DNA from: Chloroflexota bacterium | GTDB taxonomy: Bacteria > Chloroflexota > Dehalococcoidia > Bin125 | Direction: 5' to 3' | NCBI GenBank assembly: GCA_026705105.1 | Contig: JAPPBK010000273.1 | Coordinates: 1-6,009 of the forward strand | Length of the DNA: 6,009 nucleotides | In this document: piece by piece, positions 1 to 5,946 of the stretch | Numbering within the stretch: the first letter of the stretch is position 1 | How the letters are laid out: each line of letters begins with the position of its first letter | Translations under genes and position numbers: made by a program | Notes under the pieces: generated by a model | What the model was told of the DNA's origin: nothing | What the model saw: the letters and a program-made list of their open reading frames with translations, nothing else | The model's database searches: none

Positions 1-567
1 CCGCCCCAGCGAGTTCCGGCAGAGTTCGAACTGGGGTTGATTCAGTCCGATGTCATCGACGATGCCTACGTGCCGCTCTCGGAAGAGCCATGGGAGTCCA
101 TTGAGTTGCTCCGCGCCGGCAACGTTGCCATCTTGCGCTCGATGACCAAGGATCACGCGCTCGCCGGCATCAGGCTGGGATACATGGTGGCGCAGCCGGA
201 ACTCATCGAGGACATCCGCCGACTCCAGCCCGCCTGGAGCGTCAATGCCGTGGCCCTCGGCGCCGGCCTGGCCGCGCTCGAGGACGAGTCGCACATCGAG
301 GCGGCGCGACAGGTCGTCCGGATGGCGAAGGCGTTCCTCTACGACGAGTTCACTGCGATGGAGCTGGCGTTCACATGCTCAGCGGCGAACTTCGTGATCG
401 TCAAAGTGGGCGATGCGCGCGCCGTTCGGGCCGAGTTGCTTCGACGCGGTGTCGCGGTTCGCGACTGCACGTCCTTCGGTCTGCCCGAGCACATCCGCGT
501 CGCCGTTCGACGCCGGGAGGAGTGCGAGCGGTTAGTCCGTGCCTTGCGACAGGCGCTCGATCGATGA
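1..567 (+). CDS. cobD: Threonine-phosphate decarboxylase, CobD type (C-terminal part, 5' truncated by window)
   Basis: PLP enzyme of the histidinol-phosphate aminotransferase fold. In B12 synthesis CobD decarboxylates L-threonine O-3-phosphate to (R)-1-amino-2-propanol phosphate, the linker of the lower ligand. The frame is open from base 1, so 188 residues of a family usually near 350 are visible and the true start lies outside the window. Seen: DDAY at 58-69, fitting the Asp and Tyr that contact PLP; SMTK with the Schiff-base lysine at 148-150; then LAGIRLGY with the conserved Arg at 172-174. The end reads VRDCTSFGLPEHIRVAVR. This RDC...FGLP...IRVAVR pattern is typical of CobD rather than HisC and supplies the substrate-binding Arg. 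The stop overlaps the cobQ start, which supports a B12 role. HisC-like aminotransferase is the main alternative. Confidence 0.87.
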   Translation, partial: PPQRVPAEFELGLIQSDVIDDAYVPLSEEPWESIELLRAGNVAILRSMTKDHALAGIRLGYMVAQPELIEDIRRLQPAWSVNAVALGAGLAALEDESHIEAARQVVRMAKAFLYDEFTAMELAFTCSAANFVIVKVGDARAVRAELLRRGVAVRDCTSFGLPEHIRVAVRRREECERLVRALRQALDR

Positions 568-2087
568 ACGAACCCGCAAGAGTAGTCATGGTCCAGGGGA
601 CCTCGTCGCACGCGGGCAAGTCGATCCTGGCGGCTGCGCTGTGCCGCATCTTCGCTCAAGAGGGCTACCAGGTCGCGCCGTTCAAGGCGCAGAACATGTC
701 GCTCAACTCCTTCGTCACGCCCGACGGCGGTGAAATCGGCCGCTCGCAGGCGGTCCAGGCCGCAGCGGCGATGGTCGAACCGCGCGTCGAGATGAACCCG
801 GTCCTGCTCAAGCCGGAGGCCGAGGCGCGCTCGCAGGTCGTGGTCCTGGGCCGGCCGCAAGCGCGGAAGTCGGCGCGCGAGTACTACGAACTGAAACAAC
901 AGCTCTGGCCGACGGTCACATTGGCATTGGACACGCTGCGCCGCGAGTTCGACATCGTCGTGATCGAAGGAGCGGGCAGTCCGGCCGAGATCAACCTGAA
1001 ACAGCACGACATCGTCAACATGCGCGTTGCCCGCTACGCCGACTCGCCGGTGCTGCTGGTCGGCGACATCGACCGCGGCGGCGTCTTCGCCCAGATCGTC
1101 GGCACGATGGTTCTTCTGGAACCGGAAGAACGCGCGTTGGTCACGGGACATGTGATCAACAAGTTCCGCGGCGACCCGTCGCTGCTCACCTCGGGTCTGC
1201 ACTTGCTGGAGGAACACACCGGCGCGCCCGCTATTGGGGTGCTGCCCTACTACTTCGACATTCATGTCCCGGAAGAGGATTCGCTCGGCCTTGAGGTCGG
1301 CAGCCTGAGCACCGAGGAAACGCTCGTCGATGTCGCCGTGATGCGGCTGCCCCACATCGCCAACTTCGACGACTTCGATCCGCTGCGCCACGAGCCCGGC
1401 GTTCGCGTGCGCTACGTCCGCCGTCTTGAGGAGTTCGGCGATCCCGATCTGGTGTTGATTCCGGGAAGCAAAACGACCGTCGAGGATCTCGAGTGGCTGC
1501 GGACCCAGGGCCTGGCTGACCGGATCGTCAACGCTCGCCGGGCGGAAGTACCGGTGATCGGCATCTGCGCCGGCTTTCAGATGCTCGGGCGCAAACTCCA
1601 CGATCCCGGCGGATTCGAGTCCAGCAGGACTGTCACACGAGGTCTGGACATGTTGCCCACGTCAACGACCTTCCACGCGGAGAAGGTGACCCACCAGGTC
1701 TCGGCCCGCGTCAGGGCCGGTCGGGGCATGCTCGGCCGCTGCGATGGAGCGGCGCTCACGGGATACGAGATTCACATGGGCGTCGCAGCCCAGGAATCGC
1801 ACGCCGGACCGTTCCAGGTGGAGACGCGTTCGGGCCGTGTCGCAGGCTCGTCGGACGGCGCGCTGGATGACGATGGGTTGACGCTGGGCACCTACATGCA
1901 CGGCCTCTTCCACAATCGCGCGCTCAGGCGGTCGGTGCTCCAGTTCGCAGCCGAGCGCAAGGGGATCTCGCTGCCTCAGGGCAACGCGGATCTCGACCTC
2001 AATGAGGAATACGACAAGTTGGCCGCGCTCGTGCGGGAACACCTGGACATGGGCCACATCCGACGAGCGATGGGACTACCCGCTTGA
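564..2087 (+). CDS. cobQ: Adenosylcobyric acid synthase (glutamine-hydrolysing)
   Basis: Cytoplasmic enzyme that amidates four carboxylates (b, d, e and g) of adenosylcobyrinic acid a,c-diamide, using glutamine and ATP, to give adenosylcobyric acid. The 507 residues match the usual family length. The N-terminal dethiobiotin-synthetase-like ATPase domain shows the P-loop VQGTSSHAGKS (residues 10-20), FKAQNMSLNSF, EGAGSPAEINL from about residue 135, and GDIDRGGVFAQ around D168. The C-terminal class I glutamine amidotransferase domain shows GICAGFQMLG with nucleophile C335, then GYEIHMG and GTYMHGLFHN with H446. The ATG at 564 is chosen because it puts MNEPARVV directly before the P-loop, as in homologues. 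It overlaps the cobD stop by four bases (ATGA), implying translational coupling; only a weak AGGCG lies upstream. The open frame extends further 5' to 375, but that part is a shadow of cobD. Confidence 0.97.
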   Translation: MNEPARVVMVQGTSSHAGKSILAAALCRIFAQEGYQVAPFKAQNMSLNSFVTPDGGEIGRSQAVQAAAAMVEPRVEMNPVLLKPEAEARSQVVVLGRPQARKSAREYYELKQQLWPTVTLALDTLRREFDIVVIEGAGSPAEINLKQHDIVNMRVARYADSPVLLVGDIDRGGVFAQIVGTMVLLEPEERALVTGHVINKFRGDPSLLTSGLHLLEEHTGAPAIGVLPYYFDIHVPEEDSLGLEVGSLSTEETLVDVAVMRLPHIANFDDFDPLRHEPGVRVRYVRRLEEFGDPDLVLIPGSKTTVEDLEWLRTQGLADRIVNARRAEVPVIGICAGFQMLGRKLHDPGGFESSRTVTRGLDMLPTSTTFHAEKVTHQVSARVRAGRGMLGRCDGAALTGYEIHMGVAAQESHAGPFQVETRSGRVAGSSDGALDDDGLTLGTYMHGLFHNRALRRSVLQFAAERKGISLPQGNADLDLNEEYDKLAALVREHLDMGHIRRAMGLPA

Positions 2088-2127
2088 GCCGGAACGGACA
2101 ACCGGACGAATACTGCTGCGCTTGCGC

Positions 2128-3039
2128 CTAGCACCGGCGCTCGCCGCGGGACGGCCGACACAGCATTTCGCTGCCGCCGCCAATCAGCCGCTGTCGATGC
2201 ACCTCGCGCAGGCCCCGTAGCCGCGAGCGCGCCTGCGACGCGGCCCACTCAGTTCGTTCCGCATCCGCGCTGAACAACATCCCGACAGCGGTGCCGCTGT
2301 GCGCGACGTTGACGCCGACTGCGCCGGCCGCCTCGGCCAATGCCAAGACCTGCGGCAGCTCCGGCTTCGCCAGCACATCCTGGTAGGTTGACGAGCTCAG
2401 GCTGGCTCCGCGGCCGATCAGCTCCGCATCGGCGGACGCGATCCCAGCCTCAATCATCGACAACGACTCGCGGAAACTGGTCGAGCGGCTGCGCAGCGCC
2501 GTGGTGTGATCGATGGCGTTGAAGGCGACAGTATCGAGCACCGCCTCAAACTCCAGGACCAGGATCTCGATCGGCGGCGGAGTTCCCAGACGCCGCCGTA
2601 CGCGGCCGCCAACGTGATCGAACAGCGCGATGCCGGGCAGCATCGTGCCGTCGCTCGGCTCAACTGACAATGCGATGTCGGCCTCCAGCTCTGCATCCGG
2701 CGCTCGGCCCAGCGCGGCGGCGGTGGCGGCCACGGACGCGACGACATCGGCGGTGCTGCTGGCCATGCCCTTGCCTCGCGGAATCGGACTCTCGAGGCTT
2801 AGCGCTGCGTCCAGAGCGTCGAGGCCGAAGCGATCGAGTGTCAGGGCCACCGCACGAATCGCCTTTGGGCAGTCGACTGGACCACTGACCTGCCCCGCTC
2901 CCTCTCGGAGGACGACCGTCGCCGTGGCATAGCGATCGATGGGGCAGGTCACCATGACGTGCGAGTCAGCCAGCAAGCCCTGCGCCAACTCCCCGCAGGA
3001 GGCCGGAGCCCGCGCGACGCCTCGCATCTCTGCATTCAC
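2128..3039 (-). CDS. pduX: L-threonine kinase, PduX-type GHMP kinase
   Basis: Predicted to phosphorylate L-threonine with ATP to L-threonine O-3-phosphate, the substrate of CobD, in the aminopropanol arm of B12 synthesis. The 303 residues match PduX length. Seen: N-terminal ARAPASCGELAQG (residues 9-21), TCPIDRYATA, the GHMP ATP loop SPIPRGKGMASSTAD (84-98), EPSDGTMLPGIALFDH (127-142), the C-terminal glycine-rich HSGTAVGMLF (247-256) and IGGGSEML near the end. PASCGE plus PRGKGMASSTAD is characteristic of PduX/BluE rather than homoserine or mevalonate kinases. The longest start is GTG at 3037-3039. The ATG at 3025-3027 would give 299 residues starting MRGVARAPASCGE, close to family starts, and is equally possible; neither has a clear Shine-Dalgarno. 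The gene converges on cobQ with about 40 bases between stops and no obvious shared terminator. CobD next to it supports the assignment. Confidence 0.9.
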   Translation of the reverse strand: MNAEMRGVARAPASCGELAQGLLADSHVMVTCPIDRYATATVVLREGAGQVSGPVDCPKAIRAVALTLDRFGLDALDAALSLESPIPRGKGMASSTADVVASVAATAAALGRAPDAELEADIALSVEPSDGTMLPGIALFDHVGGRVRRRLGTPPPIEILVLEFEAVLDTVAFNAIDHTTALRSRSTSFRESLSMIEAGIASADAELIGRGASLSSSTYQDVLAKPELPQVLALAEAAGAVGVNVAHSGTAVGMLFSADAERTEWAASQARSRLRGLREVHRQRLIGGGSEMLCRPSRGERRC

Positions 3040-3085
3040 GCAGGCAGCCTACCGGCCGCTGCCAGGTCCTCCACGGCGAAAGCGG

Positions 3086-3122
3086 CCTGGGAACGACGAC
3101 CGAATCGGTCATCGTTCCCAGG
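3086..3122 (-). terminator. Long hairpin between the metal-binding lipoprotein gene and pduX; possible terminator or operator
   Basis: An inverted repeat begins about 30 bases past the stop of the lipoprotein gene. The outer arms CCTGGGAACGA (3086-3096) and TCGTTCCCAGG (3112-3122) are perfectly complementary over 11 bases. After one C/A mismatch the inner arms GACCGA (3098-3103) and TCGGTC (3105-3110) pair as well, leaving a minimal loop. Position and stability suggest a terminator for the minus-strand lipoprotein transcript. No run of T follows on the minus strand, only CTTT a few bases on, so it is not a canonical intrinsic terminator. It also lies about 47 bases before the longer pduX start, so an operator, an RNA-processing site or a REP-like unit are alternatives. 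Confidence 0.5.
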
Positions 3123-3152
3123 TTGGGCGCTCCAATGACGCCGCGCTGCGGA

Positions 3153-5531
3153 CTACTGCTCGGCGATTGCTCGCGCGTTGCCGAGCAAGATGCCGATGTA
3201 GGTCGGATTGTCCTCGGTCGGCTGGGACCAGATGATCCCGCGGTTGGCGCCGGTTTCCGCCGCGACCGCATCGAGAGCCGATGAATCGAACTGCTGCTCG
3301 TGGAAGACCGTTTGCACGCCTTCGTGCTCTATCAGTTCAACCAGCCCGGCGATGGTCTCGGCGCTGATGCCCTGTTCCGGCCCTTCGATCAGGAAGCCGA
3401 CGATCTCCAGCCCGTAGCGACGGGCGAAGTAGGCAAACGCGTCGTGGAAGGTAACCAGCAAGCGCTGGCTCTCCGGCACGCTCTCGATCAGCGCGCGCGC
3501 CTCCGCGTCGGCAGCCGCAACTTCACCGAGGTAGACCGCAAGCCGATCGCTGATCCCATCAGTCGCTTCGGGATCGAGGGCTACGAGTGCGTTGGCAATC
3601 GCGACGATGGCGGCAGAGGCCAGATCGGCGTCGAACCAGAAGTGCGGATCCTCATCGCCGTGGTGGTGATGGTGACCGTGATCGTCGCCCTCCTCTTCGT
3701 GCTCGTCTCCCTCGTGGTCGTCGTGGTCGTCGTGACCAGCATGAGGCGCGCCGCCGGAGTCGGTGATTCCGACGAATGCCAATCTCACCGGCGCACCGCC
3801 GACATGCCACTCCTCTTCGATCTCCATGTGTGTGAGATGCACCCCGAGGACATGCCCACTGCTCGGGTCGGCGGCGTAGAGCCACTCTCCCACGACGATC
3901 AGTGCGGGAGTCGGGGTACCGAAGGCCGCCTCGAAGGGATCAACCAACTGCAAGCTGCCGATGAGCTCGCCGTCATGGGTATCGACAGCGCGCAGCACGC
4001 CGTCGGCGGCGAGGAAGTAGAACGTCTCACCGTCGCTCGAGAACACGCCGGCGACGCTCGGCTCGGGGAATACCTCGTGGAACTCGCCGCGGCCAACGTC
4101 GACCAGCCAGACTCCGCCCTGGATGCAGCATTCTCCGCCGGGGAAGAGGGTCGATTGGCCGAAGAAGTTCTCGCTGTCGTGGTGGCCCCAGTATTGACCG
4201 ATGGCGAATTCTCCCTCGGGACCTGCTTCCGCCGGGTAGGGGATGAGATTGCTTTCGTACTCTCCGTCGTGCGCGTGCAGGAAGAGGGTCTCGGTCCAGC
4301 AGCCGAACACCGCTCCATGGGCGTTGTGCGCTACGCCGTGGAGGCGAGGACACGGCCCGGCGTCGAAGACAAGCTCGTTGTCAAACGTCCGCACTTCGAC
4401 ACCTTCGGGCAGGATGTTCCAGAAGTCGGGGTTCGTGAGGAAATCCGGATGTGGAGTCGTGAGGGCGACGTGTCCTTCATGGACCACCACGGCGGACCCA
4501 TGTTGCGGCCCGGCGTCAATCACAATTGGCTCATAGTCGCCCGTCGAGTTGGCCAGGTCATGCTCGTTGATCAAGATCGCATGGCCGTTGCCATCGGCGA
4601 AGATTGCGGTCCAGCCGTAGCTGTTGACCACGTGGACTCCTCGCTCTTCAGCGATCTCGAGAGCGTGGCGGGAAATCGGTTGCGTCACCAGGTCAAAGTG
4701 GTCGCCGTGCGGAACGTAGAACACGCCCCCGTCAAAGACATGGATGCGGTCGTCGTCGTCTTCCGGTCCGTTGGCGATCACGATTCCGTAGCGGTGGGTC
4801 GGACTGGCGTACACGGACGCATTGGCTGCCGCAATCTCAAAGACGCCGCCGCTAACGTCGTCCGTTGATAGGTCGACCACCGACAGGTGCGCCTCAAGCG
4901 CATCCGCGATCAGCAGCCGTCCGATGGCCTCAGTCGGGCCGTGATCGTCGTCGTGCATCTCCTCATCGTCGTGAGCGTGTTCGTCCCCATGGCCGGCCGT
5001 CAGCGCGCCAAACGGCATGAGCTCGTGTCCGGCCGCCTCGATCGCCTCAGTCAGATCGAGCAGGTTCGTCGCGTTCTCCTCGATCGCAGCCAGGTAGTAC
5101 GACTCAAGCCCCGCGCCGTTGATGACGACCAGGTCAGCCTCCGCGATTGCACGGATATCCGACACGCTGAGCTCGAGAATGTGCGCGTCCGCCCCCGCCG
5201 GGACCAGCGCTCGCACATTGACCCGGTCACCACCGACCTGGCGGACCCAGTCGGCGATTACCTGGGTTGAGACCACGACCTGTAGCGGGTCTGCGGAAAC
5301 CGCCTGCAGCTGTGACTGCTGTTGCTGCTGTTGCTCCTGCGTCCGGGCAGACTGCGCCGACGCCGCAGGCTCGCTCTCCTGCTGGGGCTGAACCTGTTGC
5401 TCGGTGGCCGCCCGTTGGGGTTGCGGCTGAGCCTGTTGCTGTGGATCGTCATCGGAACAGCCGACGACCAGCGCCGCCGCGAGCGACACCGCCATCAGGG
5501 CGCCGAGCGCCCGTGTGAAGAACCGGGTCAT
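3153..5531 (-). CDS. Metal-binding lipoprotein of ABC importer (ZnuA/AztC type) with an inserted AztD-like beta-propeller chaperone domain
   Basis: 792 residues, predicted to be an exported, membrane-anchored capture protein for Zn2+ or a similar metal. A lipoprotein signal peptide has lipobox VVGC with lipidated C25. A Gln-rich linker (30-78) follows. The first cluster A-I binding-protein lobe (about 82-170) contains VPAGADAHILELSVSDIRAI, with ligand H117. A His/Asp tract (181-197) leads into a propeller-like insert (about 199-590) resembling AztD: RLLIADALEAHLSVVDL, FYVPHGDHFDL, CPRLHGVAHNAHGAVFGC. A second His tract (597-624) precedes the second lobe (628-792), with DPHFWFD (H630) and TFHDAFAYFARRYGLE (H696). 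The usual acidic fourth ligand is not evident; Gln770 sits near its place. The two lobes total about 260 residues, the normal size without the insert. No Shine-Dalgarno precedes the ATG. No permease or ATPase gene is in the window. The family call is strong; the metal is inferred. Confidence 0.9.
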   Translation of the reverse strand: MTRFFTRALGALMAVSLAAALVVGCSDDDPQQQAQPQPQRAATEQQVQPQQESEPAASAQSARTQEQQQQQQSQLQAVSADPLQVVVSTQVIADWVRQVGGDRVNVRALVPAGADAHILELSVSDIRAIAEADLVVINGAGLESYYLAAIEENATNLLDLTEAIEAAGHELMPFGALTAGHGDEHAHDDEEMHDDDHGPTEAIGRLLIADALEAHLSVVDLSTDDVSGGVFEIAAANASVYASPTHRYGIVIANGPEDDDDRIHVFDGGVFYVPHGDHFDLVTQPISRHALEIAEERGVHVVNSYGWTAIFADGNGHAILINEHDLANSTGDYEPIVIDAGPQHGSAVVVHEGHVALTTPHPDFLTNPDFWNILPEGVEVRTFDNELVFDAGPCPRLHGVAHNAHGAVFGCWTETLFLHAHDGEYESNLIPYPAEAGPEGEFAIGQYWGHHDSENFFGQSTLFPGGECCIQGGVWLVDVGRGEFHEVFPEPSVAGVFSSDGETFYFLAADGVLRAVDTHDGELIGSLQLVDPFEAAFGTPTPALIVVGEWLYAADPSSGHVLGVHLTHMEIEEEWHVGGAPVRLAFVGITDSGGAPHAGHDDHDDHEGDEHEEEGDDHGHHHHHGDEDPHFWFDADLASAAIVAIANALVALDPEATDGISDRLAVYLGEVAAADAEARALIESVPESQRLLVTFHDAFAYFARRYGLEIVGFLIEGPEQGISAETIAGLVELIEHEGVQTVFHEQQFDSSALDAVAAETGANRGIIWSQPTEDNPTYIGILLGNARAIAEQ
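3660..3743 (-). repeat. His/Asp/Glu-rich low-complexity tract before the second lobe
   Basis: Residues 597-624 of the lipoprotein are almost entirely His, Asp, Glu and Gly, with HDDHDDHEGDEHEEEGDD followed by a run of five His. This is the position and composition of the flexible metal-loading loop of ZnuA-type proteins, just before the DPHFW ligand motif. Read on the plus strand the tract gives Val/Leu-rich codons and looks like a membrane helix, which is an artefact. Confidence 0.85.
3762..4937 (-). other. AztD-like beta-propeller domain nested in the metal-binding lipoprotein
   Basis: Residues about 199-590 of the lipoprotein. Repeated strand-rich modules alternate with short acidic turns, for example LSVVDLSTDDV, DRIHVFDGGVFYV, GVWLVDVGRGEFHEVF, GVLRAVDTHDGELIGSL and GEWLYAADPSSGHVLGVHL, as expected for propeller blades. 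The order of HGDH (275-278), CPRLHG (394-399), FGC (409-411), a PYPAE segment (431-435) and a final VGGAPVRLAFVGI matches my recollection of AztD, the periplasmic zinc chaperone that passes zinc to AztC. The domain contains many His and acidic residues, plus C394, C411 and the adjacent pair C468-C469. Boundaries are estimated from where the His-rich tracts end. Confidence 0.75.
4941..4991 (-). repeat. His/Asp-rich tract before the propeller insert
   Basis: Residues 181-197 of the lipoprotein, HGDEHAHDDEEMHDDDH, form a second metal-binding-type tract directly before the AztD-like domain. Together with the tract at 3660-3743 it brackets the insert, so the insert appears to sit inside what would be one His-rich loop in a normal ZnuA. 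Confidence 0.8.
5298..5444 (-). repeat. Gln-rich linker coding repeat
   Basis: Residues 30-78 of the lipoprotein form a disordered spacer dominated by Gln with Pro, Ala, Ser and Glu, including a run of six Gln (67-72). It follows the lipidated C25 and probably tethers the binding protein at a distance from the membrane. CAG-type codon repeats make it prone to length change. Confidence 0.8.
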
Positions 5532-5718
5532 GGGGGAAACCGAACTAGGCGGACTGTGTGTGCTGCAGGGCCGTCCGCAAGGCTTTCAAACCGCCTGCTT
5601 GTGATCGGCGGCCTTGTCTGGTCGTCTAGAACCTGTACAGCCTCCCGCCCACTAGGCGATGGTTTGTCGCACCGGTCATGGAACTCCGCGGCAACTCGAG
5701 CACTGTCGGCTCATTCAG
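5532..5718 (-). other. Intergenic region upstream of the metal-binding lipoprotein; probable promoter location
   Basis: This 187-base gap precedes the lipoprotein start on the minus strand. I see no convincing -35/-10 pair and no AT-rich palindrome of the usual Zur type. A palindrome CTGTACAG lies at 5633-5640. An imperfect dyad pairs CAAGG (5578-5582) with CCTTG (5612-5616) and CCGCC (5591-5595) with GGCGG (5607-5611). Either could be a regulator site, but both are short enough to arise by chance in this base composition. The bases directly before the ATG read GTTTCCCCC, so there is no Shine-Dalgarno. Confidence 0.3.
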
Positions 5719-5946
5719 TCACTTGGCGTCGGCGGTGACAAACGACGCGATGTTGGCCAACAGCCATGCAGACGCGGCGCACAGTTGCAGCCAGTCTCCG
5801 CCGGATTCGAGACCGTATGTCAGCATGCTCCCGATCCAGAACATGCTGGCAGCGGTTTGTCCGAGCCAGGGGAGACTCCGCATCTTCGCGAGTCGACCGC
5901 GCGTCGGACCAGGGGCGAGCGCCCACTTCTGTTTGCCCATCAACAT
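5719..5946 (-). CDS. Small two-helix membrane protein, hypothetical
   Basis: I do not recognise a family. From the ATG at 5944-5946 the product is 75 residues. A basic, Pro-containing N-terminus (MLMGKQKWALAPGPTRGRLAKMR) is followed by two hydrophobic segments, about 28-46 (LGQTAASMFWIGSMLTYGL) and 51-70 (DWLQLCAASAWLLANIASFV), joined by a short ESGG turn. It ends TADAK, so a helical hairpin in the inner membrane is likely. AGGAG at 5952-5956 lies five bases before this ATG and decides for it. The in-frame ATG at 5938-5940 would remove two residues and lie 11 bases from the same site. The start overlaps the end of the upstream gene, so the two are probably translated together. The frame stays open to the window edge, but upstream it is shadowed by that gene. 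Confidence 0.65.
   Translation of the reverse strand: MLMGKQKWALAPGPTRGRLAKMRSLPWLGQTAASMFWIGSMLTYGLESGGDWLQLCAASAWLLANIASFVTADAK

Noticed and set aside
375..563. Upstream extension of the cobQ frame
   Set aside because: The translation here is Arg/Ser-rich and overlaps the conserved CobD C-terminus. The ATG at 564 gives the normal CobQ N-terminus.
339..1601. 420-codon minus-strand open frame opposite cobD/cobQ
   Set aside because: Its translation is rich in Arg, Asp and His with no domain pattern, and it lies opposite clear CobD and CobQ motifs. Shadow frame.
2088..2127. Possible bidirectional terminator between the converging cobQ and pduX stops
   Set aside because: There are only scattered CCGGA-type repeats, no stable stem and no T or A run.
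3300..4868. 522-codon plus-strand open frame opposite the lipoprotein gene, with an apparent Val-rich membrane segment
   Set aside because: It is an antisense shadow in high-GC sequence. The Val/Leu run is the complement of the His/Asp codons of the metal-binding tract. The minus-strand frame has recognisable domains throughout.
5258..5518. Short frames in other phases over the Gln-rich linker and signal peptide region
   Set aside because: These are low-complexity Arg/Ser/Pro, Leu or Cys readings of the Gln codon repeat; the lipoprotein frame explains the sequence.
5578..5640. Imperfect dyad and CTGTACAG palindrome upstream of the lipoprotein as a Zur-like operator
   Set aside because: The arms are only 5-8 bases, GC-rich and unlike known Zur boxes. 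Chance cannot be excluded, so they are mentioned only within the intergenic entry.
5940..5942. TGA after the Cys-rich tail as a selenocysteine codon
   Set aside because: No hairpin suggestive of a SECIS follows, the TGA fits an ordinary stop overlapping the next start, and the continued frame looks like non-coding translation.
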